DNA from: Flavobacterium panacis
Lineage (GTDB): Bacteria > Bacteroidota > Bacteroidia > Flavobacteriales > Flavobacteriaceae
DNA: 64,000 nt
Assembly (NCBI RefSeq): GCF_024649945.1
Contig: NZ_JANKMS010000001.1
Span: forward strand, 868,001-932,000
Direction: 5' to 3'
Shown: positions 17,011-24,478 of the stretch, one piece after another
Layout: the number at the start of each line of letters is the position of its first letter
Numbering within the stretch: position 1 is the first letter of the stretch
Notes under the pieces: generated by a model
The model's input: only the letters and a program-made list of their open reading frames with translations
Databases searched by the model: none
Told to the model about the DNA's origin: nothing
Position numbers and translations under genes: made by a program

Positions 17011-18117
17011 ATGAGTACAAACAACCTGTTTTCTCCATTTAACTTAAAAACGTTAAATCTGAAAAACCGAATCGTAATGGCGCCAATGACGCGCTCTTTT
17101 TCTCCTAATGGAGTTCCAACTGATGAAGTCGCTGCTTACTACCAAAAAAGAGCTGAAGGCGAAGTTGGTTTAATCTTATCTGAAGGAACTGTTATTGACA
17201 GACCTTCATCATCTAATGATGCTAATGTTCCTCACTTTCACGGAGATTTAGCTTTAAATGGATGGAAAAAAGTAATTGATGAAGTTCACGCTGCGGGCGG
17301 AAAAATGGGACCGCAGATCTGGCATATGGGAATTATGGACAACCACCATTCTGGATGGGTACCTCCTGTTCCATTTGAAGGTCCGTCTGGATTAAACCGT
17401 CCTGATTTTAGAAATGGTGTTGCCATGACTGAAAAAGATATTGAAGATACCATTCTTTCTTTTGGTAAAGCTGCTGCTGATGCTAAAAGATTAGGTTTTG
17501 ACACTGTTGAAATTCACGGTGCACACGGTTATTTAATTGACCAATTCTTTAGAGAGGAGACAAACTTACGTGAAGATATTTACGGAGGAAAAACACTTCC
17601 TGAACGCAATCGTTTTGCTATTGAAGTGACAAAAGAAGTAAGAAAACAAGTTGGAAATGACTTCGCTGTGATTATGCGTTTTTCTCAATTCAAACCTTCT
17701 GACTATAATTATAAATTAGCTAAAAATCCGCAAGAATTAGAAGCTTGGCTTACTCCTCTTGTTGACGCTGGTGTTGATATTATTCATGCTTCGCAACGTC
17801 GTTTCTGGGAACCAGAATTCGAAGATTCTGATTTGAACTTTGCAGGATGGGCTAAAAAAGTAACTGGAGCACCAACTATTACTGTTGGTTCTGTTGGACT
17901 TTCTGGTGATTTCTTTGGTGCATTTGCTGGAGAAAGTTCTGAGCCAACTTCTTTAGAGGAATTAAACAGACGTTTCGACAGAGGTGATTTTGATTTGGTT
18001 GCTGTTGGAAGACCTCTTTTATCAGATCCGAATTGGGTGGCTAAAATCAAAGCTGGAAAAACGGATGAATTAAAAGGTTTTACTAAAGAAGCTTTAGGAC
18101 AGTTGGTTTTAGAATAA
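17011..18117 (+). CDS. Old yellow enzyme family NADH:flavin oxidoreductase
   Basis: A 368-residue FMN enzyme of the OYE family. N-terminal LKNRIVMAPMTRSFSPNG, the flavin-binding QIWHMG, the substrate-anchoring pair His169/His172 in EIHGAHGYLIDQFF, and the C-terminal phosphate-binding VAVGRPLLSDPNWV are all present. It reduces activated C=C bonds of enones, quinones or nitro-compounds using NAD(P)H. It is in an operon with the ArsR-type repressor just upstream, which would release expression when an electrophile is present. The exact inducer and substrate are unknown. Confidence 0.95.
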   Translation: MSTNNLFSPFNLKTLNLKNRIVMAPMTRSFSPNGVPTDEVAAYYQKRAEGEVGLILSEGTVIDRPSSSNDANVPHFHGDLALNGWKKVIDEVHAAGGKMGPQIWHMGIMDNHHSGWVPPVPFEGPSGLNRPDFRNGVAMTEKDIEDTILSFGKAAADAKRLGFDTVEIHGAHGYLIDQFFREETNLREDIYGGKTLPERNRFAIEVTKEVRKQVGNDFAVIMRFSQFKPSDYNYKLAKNPQELEAWLTPLVDAGVDIIHASQRRFWEPEFEDSDLNFAGWAKKVTGAPTITVGSVGLSGDFFGAFAGESSEPTSLEELNRRFDRGDFDLVAVGRPLLSDPNWVAKIKAGKTDELKGFTKEALGQLVLE

Positions 18118-18203
18118 TTTTTTAAGATACAAAGCAACAGAGGTTCAAAGGGAAAAAGCTTTTCCTTTGAACCTTTGTTGTTTTCTACAATACAGGTTTA
18201 AAT

Positions 18204-18311
18204 TCAAATCTGTGGAAATCTGCTGAAATCTTTTAAAATCTGCGTGAAATACTTTTTGCGCATCGATTTTTTTCACGCAGATTTATACAGATTAAAGCAG
18301 ATCAAATTAGA
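18204..18311. repeat. AGATT-word inverted repeat with ten-base period
   Basis: Between the OYE gene and the tyrS leader, AAATCTGTGG-type decamers run from about 18204 to 18249 and face complementary CAGATT words at 18271-18311. AAATCTGCGTGAAA (18236-18249) pairs perfectly with 18271-18284. The stretch contains no gene and may end the OYE transcript. Confidence 0.8.
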
Positions 18312-18383
18312 TTTTACTTTTTGAATGAAACTTTTTATTTTATTCAATTTCACCTAATAGATTAAAAATTAGTTTAAAACATT

Positions 18384-18391
18384 TATCTTTG
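18384..18391 (+). promoter_or_regulatory. Minus-7 box of tyrS leader
   Basis: TATCTTTG matches TAnnTTTG and ends eight bases before the leader-peptide ATG at 18400. The predicted start of transcription is around 18396. A consensus TTG is not obvious at minus 33. Confidence 0.55.
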
Positions 18392-18399
18392 CAGTCGAT

Positions 18400-18510
18400 A
18401 TGAAATTCTTGAACAGCATATTACGTCTTCCATTTTTCAGCACTTATTATTATGCAATAATATCTGCTCGGATAGGCTATGCATATAATTCAACGAATTC
18501 AAAACTGTAA
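18400..18510 (+). CDS. Candidate tyrosine leader peptide of tyrS
   Basis: A 36-codon frame starting MKFLNSILRLPFFSTYYYA and ending TAA at 18508. It contains three consecutive TAT (Tyr) codons at 18445-18453 and two more Tyr codons close behind, five Tyr in 36 residues. It follows a TAnnTTTG box by eight bases and precedes a strong terminator that ends just before tyrS. GCTCG (18466-18470) plus GGCT (18475-18478) can pair with the 5' arm of that terminator (18543-18551), and TATGCA (18451-18456) with TGCATA (18480-18485). This is the design of a ribosome-mediated attenuator. Translation and regulation are inferred. Confidence 0.7.
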   Translation: MKFLNSILRLPFFSTYYYAIISARIGYAYNSTNSKL

Positions 18511-18540
18511 TTTAAACAGATAAAAAATTATATAAACCTT

Positions 18541-18570
18541 AAAGCCCGGGCATTTTGTCCGGGCTTTTTT
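18541..18570 (+). terminator. Attenuator terminator before tyrS
   Basis: Bases 18541-18551 pair with 18557-18567 (11 bp including one G-U), loop ATTTT, followed by more T. It ends 13 bases before the tyrS ATG, so it must be read through for tyrS to be expressed from the upstream promoter. Its 5' arm is also the target of the antiterminator pairing in the leader. Confidence 0.88.
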
Positions 18571-18582
18571 ATTTTCAAAAAA

Positions 18583-19785
18583 ATGGAAACAATTCAAAAA
18601 TTAAAAGAAAATACTGTCATCTTTCTTCCCGAAAATGGCTTAGAAGAAAAAATCAATCAAGCTGAAAAAGAAAACAGAAAACTAATTATCAAACTGGGTT
18701 TTGATCCAACAGCTCCAGATTTACATTTGGGACATGCTGTTGTACTTAAAAAACTAAAACAATTTCAAGATCTAGGACATCAAATTGTGATTGTTGTGGG
18801 AAGTTTTACAGCCAGAATTGGCGATCCAACCGGAAAAAATAAAAGCCGAAAACCGCTAAGCATCGAAGAAGTACAACATAATGCAGAAACGTACATTTCG
18901 CAATTGTCTAAAATTATTGATGTTGAAAAAGCAAAAATTGTTTTTAATTCAGAATGGTTGGACCAACTCCCTTTTTCTGAAGTGATTCACATTATGTCGA
19001 ATGTGACCGTTGCGCAATTAATGCATCGAAATGATTTCAATAAGCGTTTTACAGAGAATACGCCAATTGCAATGCATGAACTCGTTTACCCAATTTTGCA
19101 AGGTTTTGATTCGGTTAAAATTAAGGCTGATATCGAAATGGGCGGAACAGATCAATTATTTAATTGTACTATGGGAAGACAATTACAAGAAAGTTTCAAA
19201 CTTTCTGGACAAATTGTGATGTGCATGCCTTTATTGAAAGGACTTGACGGAAAAGAAAAAATGAGCAAATCACTTCATAACACCATCGGATTGATTGACG
19301 AACCGAATGAAATGTTTGGCAAAACCATGTCGATTCCTGACGATCTTATTTTGGAATTTTTAGAATTGACAACCGATTTTTCATTCGAAGAAAAAGAAGA
19401 AATCAAGAAAAGATTGGAATTAGAAAATCCGATGAACATTAAAAAACTAATTGCTAAAAATATCATCAGCCAATACCATAATCAAACGGAAGCAGAACAG
19501 GCAGAACAATTTTTTATTAATCAATTTCAAAGTAAAAATGCAGCCACAAAATCATTTGTTCCGGTTTTGATTTCTTCTTTAGAAAATGAATCAGAAGAAA
19601 TTTTATTAATTGATCTTTGTGCTTTCATAAAAAATGATATCACAAAATCAGCCAACAGAAGATTAATTGAAAGTGGTGCGGTTCAAATTAATAATGAAAA
19701 AATCATTAATCCGTTTGAACTGATTTCATTAAAAAAAGAAACCAAAATTAAGATTGGAAAGCGAAATTTCTATGAACTACAATAA
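18583..19785 (+). CDS. tyrS: Tyrosyl-tRNA synthetase
   Basis: A 400-residue class I synthetase that charges tRNA-Tyr. The ATP motifs are HLGH at 48-51 and KMSKS at 226-230; the tyrosine pocket includes GFDPTAPDLHLGH and MGGTDQLFNC. A C-terminal S4-type RNA-binding domain is visible as DITKSANRRLIESGAVQIN. The sequence resembles the shorter TyrZ-like branch of bacterial TyrRS, so the genome may have another copy. The gene is preceded by a candidate Tyr-codon leader and terminator and followed by its own terminator. No other gene seems to be in the transcript. Confidence 0.95.
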   Translation: METIQKLKENTVIFLPENGLEEKINQAEKENRKLIIKLGFDPTAPDLHLGHAVVLKKLKQFQDLGHQIVIVVGSFTARIGDPTGKNKSRKPLSIEEVQHNAETYISQLSKIIDVEKAKIVFNSEWLDQLPFSEVIHIMSNVTVAQLMHRNDFNKRFTENTPIAMHELVYPILQGFDSVKIKADIEMGGTDQLFNCTMGRQLQESFKLSGQIVMCMPLLKGLDGKEKMSKSLHNTIGLIDEPNEMFGKTMSIPDDLILEFLELTTDFSFEEKEEIKKRLELENPMNIKKLIAKNIISQYHNQTEAEQAEQFFINQFQSKNAATKSFVPVLISSLENESEEILLIDLCAFIKNDITKSANRRLIESGAVQINNEKIINPFELISLKKETKIKIGKRNFYELQ

Positions 19786-19800
19786 ATTTGATCTAATTAA

Positions 19801-19834
19801 AAAAGGGATAAAACAAAACGTTTTATCCCTTTTC
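19801..19834. terminator. Intrinsic terminator
   Basis: A 14-bp perfect stem (19801-19814 with 19820-19833) with A and T flanks, between tyrS and the convergent acyltransferase gene; it can serve both. Confidence 0.92.
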
Positions 19835-19875
19835 GTATTTGTAACTAACAAAAATTACAAACTCTAAAAAACTCT

Positions 19876-21018
19876 TTATGCTGTTACTTGCTTTTTATTT
19901 TGAAACTTCTTTACCAACCAATTTCTAACTGGCTCATCATATAATTTCAAACATACAAATGCCATAATTATACTCGCGATTAAAACTCCAATTCCTTCCA
20001 TGTATCCGTCTTTCATCGAAACTTTATTATCTACAACCCAAGCGGTGAACCAATAAATTAACGGATAATGTGTAATGTAAATTGGATATGAAATATCACC
20101 TAAAGCCTTACAGATTTTTAAAGAAGTTTCGTTTTTGATTTCTCCTCCTGCTCCAATAGCAACAATAAGTGGGAAAATGAAAATAATACAAATTGATTCG
20201 TAAATTCCGTTCATCCAAAGGCTGTTTTCATCTCCAAATCTTGGCAAGGCTAACACAATCGTGATTAAAATGCTGCAAATCCAAAACGCATTTTTTAGAT
20301 GAATTAATTTCCCTAAACGACATAATAAAACTCCAGCGAAAAATGGAAATAATAGTCTTGTAAAACCAACATTCAATTGCTCTAAATTCAATGACCATCC
20401 GCCGATTACATCTCCTTTTGTTCCGAAAACAGTATAATTAATTAACAGTCCGGCAAATATCAGTACGAAAACTGATAGTACTTTATTCGAAAATTTACGA
20501 AAGATTGTGGCGTACAAGATATTTGCAATATATTCGAAGAAAAGCGACCATGCCGGACCATTTAAAGGATGCATTTCGCCCCAACCTCTAATTTCTAATG
20601 ACGGCGGAATTGGTAATAAAGTAAATCCAATTACCATGGTTACAATGACTTTCCAAACTTCCATTCCTCCAATCATTGGAAACAATATATCTGAAGCTTG
20701 AAAATAATAAAATATGGCTCCAATGATCATTCCCATGATTACCATTGGCTGTAAACGAATTAAACGGCGTTTGTAAAATTCCCATTGCGTCATTTTTCCC
20801 CAACGATCGTCATACGCATAAGCGACAACAAATCCAGATAAAAGAAAAAAGAAATCAACAGCAAGATAGCCGTGATTGATAATTTGTTTAAAACGGTTTC
20901 CGCCTGCAAAAGCTTCAAAAATATGAAAAGCAACAACCAAGATAGCTGCTACTCCACGCAATCCGTCTAGAATTTCGTAATGTTTTTTTGGTTTAATATC
21001 AGATGAAATTGAACTCAT
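19876..21018 (-). CDS. Acyltransferase 3 family membrane protein (OafA/YrhL-like)
   Basis: A 380-residue integral membrane protein with about ten hydrophobic segments. The N-terminus carries the family motif LDGLRGVAAILVVAFH with the catalytic His, then a second motif AVDFFFLLSGFVVAYAY. I chose the ATG at 21018 (MSSISSDIKPKK); a longer frame to 21201 would overlap the upstream gene's end and adds a non-membrane basic stretch. Such enzymes transfer acetyl or other acyl groups to surface sugars across the inner membrane. It follows the DUF1349 gene by about 100 bases, with GH3 further upstream, so a carbohydrate role is plausible. Confidence 0.9.
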   Translation of the reverse strand: MSSISSDIKPKKHYEILDGLRGVAAILVVAFHIFEAFAGGNRFKQIINHGYLAVDFFFLLSGFVVAYAYDDRWGKMTQWEFYKRRLIRLQPMVIMGMIIGAIFYYFQASDILFPMIGGMEVWKVIVTMVIGFTLLPIPPSLEIRGWGEMHPLNGPAWSLFFEYIANILYATIFRKFSNKVLSVFVLIFAGLLINYTVFGTKGDVIGGWSLNLEQLNVGFTRLLFPFFAGVLLCRLGKLIHLKNAFWICSILITIVLALPRFGDENSLWMNGIYESICIIFIFPLIVAIGAGGEIKNETSLKICKALGDISYPIYITHYPLIYWFTAWVVDNKVSMKDGYMEGIGVLIASIIMAFVCLKLYDEPVRNWLVKKFQNKKQVTA

Positions 21019-21121
21019 TTGTATTTGGTTTATTAAGGTTAAGTTAGGTTTTAATTGTAGATTAGATTTAAATTCAACAATTGAGTTTGGAATTTGGATT
21101 TTTTTAAATTGGAATTTAAAC

Positions 21122-21769
21122 TTATTGGTGATTTTTAAGCCATTCTGCTCTTCTTTGGTCTGGCAAATGTTTGACAGAGAAGTTTTCAAATTTCGCTTCA
21201 AAACCTTTTCCGTCTGGCGAAGCGGCCATTAAACCTACCATAACTGGCGTATTGTCTTGTAATGGTGCATTTCTGGTCATGATGTAGTTTTTATCATCAA
21301 AAGAATAAAATACCTCAACAGCATCTAATCGTCGCACGGCTTTAATCCAAATAAAAGGTGGCGCTTTATCTAGAGTTGTTACGCTCCAATCGCTTTTATC
21401 GTGTGTTACAACTGTACTGACATTGAATTTCCCGTCAACAAACTCTACTCCTGTTTTGATGTAGTTTTTTTCGTCAATGCGAATCATTAAACCCATTTGA
21501 TCAAAACGTGCGATGTAGTTTCCGGTCAGTTTTACTTTTGCTTCAAATTCACCTCCGTAATTGGCGTAATAAAAAGGAGCATCATCAACCGTAAATCCGT
21601 AGTGCGAAATTCTCCAGTAGTCACTATTTGCAGTAACATTCATAATTAATGCATTGTTTTTAATTTCCCATTTTTCAGGTTCATTAAACCATTGCATTTT
21701 ATTCAGACTTTGTGCTGAAATATACTGTGCAAAAAATAAAGTTGCTATTGCAAGCGTAATTTTCTTCAT
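21122..21769 (-). CDS. DUF1349 secreted lectin-like protein
   Basis: A 215-residue protein with signal peptide MKKITLAIATLFFAQYISAQ. The mature part is the DUF1349 concanavalin A-like sandwich: ANSDYWRISHYGF, YYANYGGEFEAKVKLTGNYI, FDQMGLMIRIDEKNYIKTG and VMVGLMAASPDGKGFEAKFE. This fold is shared with glycan-binding and laminarinase-like proteins, but most DUF1349 members have no proven activity. It lies between the GH3 beta-glucosidase and the acyltransferase on the same strand, so it may bind the same glycan. Confidence 0.9.
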   Translation of the reverse strand: MKKITLAIATLFFAQYISAQSLNKMQWFNEPEKWEIKNNALIMNVTANSDYWRISHYGFTVDDAPFYYANYGGEFEAKVKLTGNYIARFDQMGLMIRIDEKNYIKTGVEFVDGKFNVSTVVTHDKSDWSVTTLDKAPPFIWIKAVRRLDAVEVFYSFDDKNYIMTRNAPLQDNTPVMVGLMAASPDGKGFEAKFENFSVKHLPDQRRAEWLKNHQ

Positions 21770-21787
21770 GTTGTTTTATTTTTTTTT

Positions 21788-21955
21788 AAACCATTAAGTT
21801 ATTAAGAGAATTAAGCTGGACTTCGTAAATAGTATTGCCTAAATATTTTAAGAAAGAAAGCTTTACTTTACAAATATTAAGTTTGACCTAATGAATCTTA
21901 TCCTGGAAATATTCAAAAATAAGACTTTCTTAATGAAACTTAATATCTTAATGAT
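21788..21955. repeat. ATTAAG-word inverted repeat
   Basis: ATTAAG words of roughly eight-base period (21788-21815) face complementary CTTAAT words (21928-21955). The pairing is imperfect. It fills much of the 289-base gap between GH3 and DUF1349 genes, which otherwise holds only the terminator at 21999. Confidence 0.65.
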
Positions 21956-21998
21956 AAAACTAATATTATGTTTTAATGGTAAGTTTATAACCAAAAGC

Positions 21999-22028
21999 AA
22001 AGCTGCAAATTTTTACACTTGCAGCTTT
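21999..22028 (-). terminator. Probable terminator after GH3 gene
   Basis: AAAGCTGCAA at 21999-22008 pairs with TTGCAGCTTT at 22019-22028. The following U-tract is interrupted, so termination may be partial. Confidence 0.65.
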
Positions 22029-22058
22029 ACAAACCAACCAATTTTTAGAAATAAAAAC

Positions 22059-24275
22059 TTATTTAAGTGAGAAATTCACTTTAGATTTTATATCTGTTGA
22101 TGAAGCACCAATGATTGCTTCAAAATCACCAGGTTCTGCAACCCAGTCATGTTTTTTATCATCGAAGAAACTTAAAGCCGTTTTATCAACTGTAAACGTT
22201 ACTGTTTTTTCTTCTCCAGCTTTTAGAGCCACTTTCTCAAAACCTTTTAATTCTTTTATCGGACGAGGTAATGAAGATTTTACGTCTGTAATGTACAACT
22301 GCACCACTTCAGATCCTTCTCTGCTTCCTGTATTTTTCACGTTAACTGAGAATGTAATTTTATCTCCTTCGTTAATTTGTTTTTTATCAGCTGTTACTTT
22401 TCCGTAAGCAAAAGTCGTGTAGCTTAAGCCGTGTCCAAAAGAAAACAATGGTTTAATTTTGTTTTTGTCCACCCAACGGTATCCAACAAAAATTCCTTCG
22501 TTGTATTTTACATCATCTCCACCTGGGAATTCTCCTAAAGCATGAGCTCCGTTATCTGCTAATTTTACTGGGAAAGTGAAAGATAATTTTCCTGAAGGAT
22601 TCACATCTCCAACCAAAACATTTGCCAAAGCATTTCCAGCCTCAGTTCCTAAAAACCATCCTTGAACAACTCCTGGAACTTGTTTAATCCAAGGCATTGC
22701 AACAGCATTTCCTGAAATATTTACGAAAACAATGTTTTTATTTACTTTCGCTAATTCACTGATTAATTTATCCTGACCATAAGGCAATTCTAAATGTTTA
22801 CGATCGTGTCCTTCGTCATCTTGATTTTCACTTTTGTTCAAACCACCAATAAAAAGAACAATATCAGCATCTTTAGCAATTTTCAAAGCTTCTGCAGTTA
22901 ATTCTGCTTGAGGGCGTTTTTCTTCTAAACTTACTTTAGCAATAACACCATTATAGTTACTTGTTGGATCTCCTACATAACCTCTTGCATAAACAATTTC
23001 AGCTTGGTTTCCGACTCTTTTCTTTAAACCTTCAAGCGGTGTGATTTCGTATCTTGCTTTAAGCGAAGAACTTCCTCCACCAACTGTCATCATTTTGATA
23101 GCATTTTCTCCAATAACCGCAATCTTTTTAGTTTTAGAAAGGTTGATTGGCAGAATATTATTGTTGTTTTGTAATAAAACAATTCCTTCTTCAGCAATTT
23201 TACGACCTGCTAAAGCGTGTTCTTCCGTTCCGAAAGATCCAAAAGGACGATTTCTGTCCATTGTAGTCAAGAAAGATAAACGTAGAATACGACGTACTTT
23301 TTCGTCTAATTCTTTAGTTCCAACTTCACCTTTTCTGATCATTTCAGAATATGGTTTTGCTAAGTAATAGTTATCATAAGCATTACTTGTTCCCCAAGAA
23401 AGACCGTTTGTCCAAGAACCAAATTCCATATCCAAACCATTGTGAATAGCTTGTTTCGTATCGCTAACTCCACCCCAATCTGAAACTACAACTCCTTTGA
23501 AGCCCCATTCTCCACGAAGAATATCATTTAATAAATATTCATTGTGACAACATTGCTGTCCTTTATATTTGTTGTAAGATCCCATAATCGACCAAACATC
23601 ACCTTCTTGAACGGCTGCTTTAAAAGCAGGAAGATAAATTTCGTATAAAGCACGATCGTCAACAATTACGTTAACTGAATTACGGTTTGTTTCTTGATTG
23701 TTTAATGCAAAGTGTTTTACGCAAGCAGCCACTCCATTGGCTTGAACTCCTTTAATATAAGGAACCACCATTTTTGCTGCCAAAAACGGATCTTCTCCCA
23801 TATATTCGAAATTACGACCGTTTAATGGACTTCTGTAAATGTTTACCCCTGGCCCTAATAATACGTTTTTGTTACGAAAACGCGCTTCTTCTCCGATAGA
23901 TTTACCGTATAAAGAAGATAATTCTTTGTTCCATGTAGATGAAAGTGCTGTAAGCGCTGGGAAAGCAATACAAGAATCGTTTGTCCATCCTGCTTGATCC
24001 CATTCGTCCCACTTTACTTCTGTACGAATTCCGTGTGGTCCGTCTGTCATCCAGTTTTCTGGAATCCCAAGACGTTTTACACCTGGAGAACTAAATTTAG
24101 ATTGCGCATGAATCATGGCAATTTTCTCATCAGTAGTCATTCGTTTCAGCGCATCTTCTACACGCTCTTCAATCGGTTTTTTATCGTCCAGATAAACTGG
24201 AACTTTGTTTTGGGCATTCACTCCCAAAGAACTTAGTAAAAGTAAAACAACAATTGTTTTAACGTTTTTTAACAT
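22059..24275 (-). CDS. bglX: Glycoside hydrolase family 3 beta-glucosidase
   Basis: A 738-residue exported enzyme with signal peptide ending SSLGVNAQ. The GH3 N-terminal barrel has LGPGVNIYRSPLNGRNFEY and the nucleophile Asp in GVVVSDWGG; the alpha/beta sandwich domain contains GLNKSENQDDEGHDRKHLEL, likely with the acid/base Glu; the C-terminus is a fibronectin III-like domain (GSREGSEVVQLYITD). Length and order match BglX-type periplasmic beta-glucosidases, which trim gluco-oligosaccharides. The upstream gene is the DUF6377 regulator-like protein. The promoter region has repeated CGTTA/AACG words (around 24350-24375) that may be an operator. Confidence 0.94.
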   Translation of the reverse strand: MLKNVKTIVVLLLLSSLGVNAQNKVPVYLDDKKPIEERVEDALKRMTTDEKIAMIHAQSKFSSPGVKRLGIPENWMTDGPHGIRTEVKWDEWDQAGWTNDSCIAFPALTALSSTWNKELSSLYGKSIGEEARFRNKNVLLGPGVNIYRSPLNGRNFEYMGEDPFLAAKMVVPYIKGVQANGVAACVKHFALNNQETNRNSVNVIVDDRALYEIYLPAFKAAVQEGDVWSIMGSYNKYKGQQCCHNEYLLNDILRGEWGFKGVVVSDWGGVSDTKQAIHNGLDMEFGSWTNGLSWGTSNAYDNYYLAKPYSEMIRKGEVGTKELDEKVRRILRLSFLTTMDRNRPFGSFGTEEHALAGRKIAEEGIVLLQNNNNILPINLSKTKKIAVIGENAIKMMTVGGGSSSLKARYEITPLEGLKKRVGNQAEIVYARGYVGDPTSNYNGVIAKVSLEEKRPQAELTAEALKIAKDADIVLFIGGLNKSENQDDEGHDRKHLELPYGQDKLISELAKVNKNIVFVNISGNAVAMPWIKQVPGVVQGWFLGTEAGNALANVLVGDVNPSGKLSFTFPVKLADNGAHALGEFPGGDDVKYNEGIFVGYRWVDKNKIKPLFSFGHGLSYTTFAYGKVTADKKQINEGDKITFSVNVKNTGSREGSEVVQLYITDVKSSLPRPIKELKGFEKVALKAGEEKTVTFTVDKTALSFFDDKKHDWVAEPGDFEAIIGASSTDIKSKVNFSLK

Positions 24276-24478
24276 AACAGTAATTATTAAAGCATTAGTT
24301 TATAATAGGGAAAGTCTTTTTGGAAAACTTTTTTTATCATATTGTAAAACTAAAACGTTATCGTTCACGTTACATTTTTAGATAGAAAAAAGTAGTGAAT
24401 TAAAAAATTAAAAAACTGATTTACAAATATTTAACTTTTTTAAACCAGTAAAAAAAGTAGTAGATTTAAAATAAATAT

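Noticed and set aside
21018..21201. Longer start for the acyltransferase at 21201
   Set aside because: It would overlap the upstream DUF1349 gene and add a basic, non-membrane stretch before the conserved motif.
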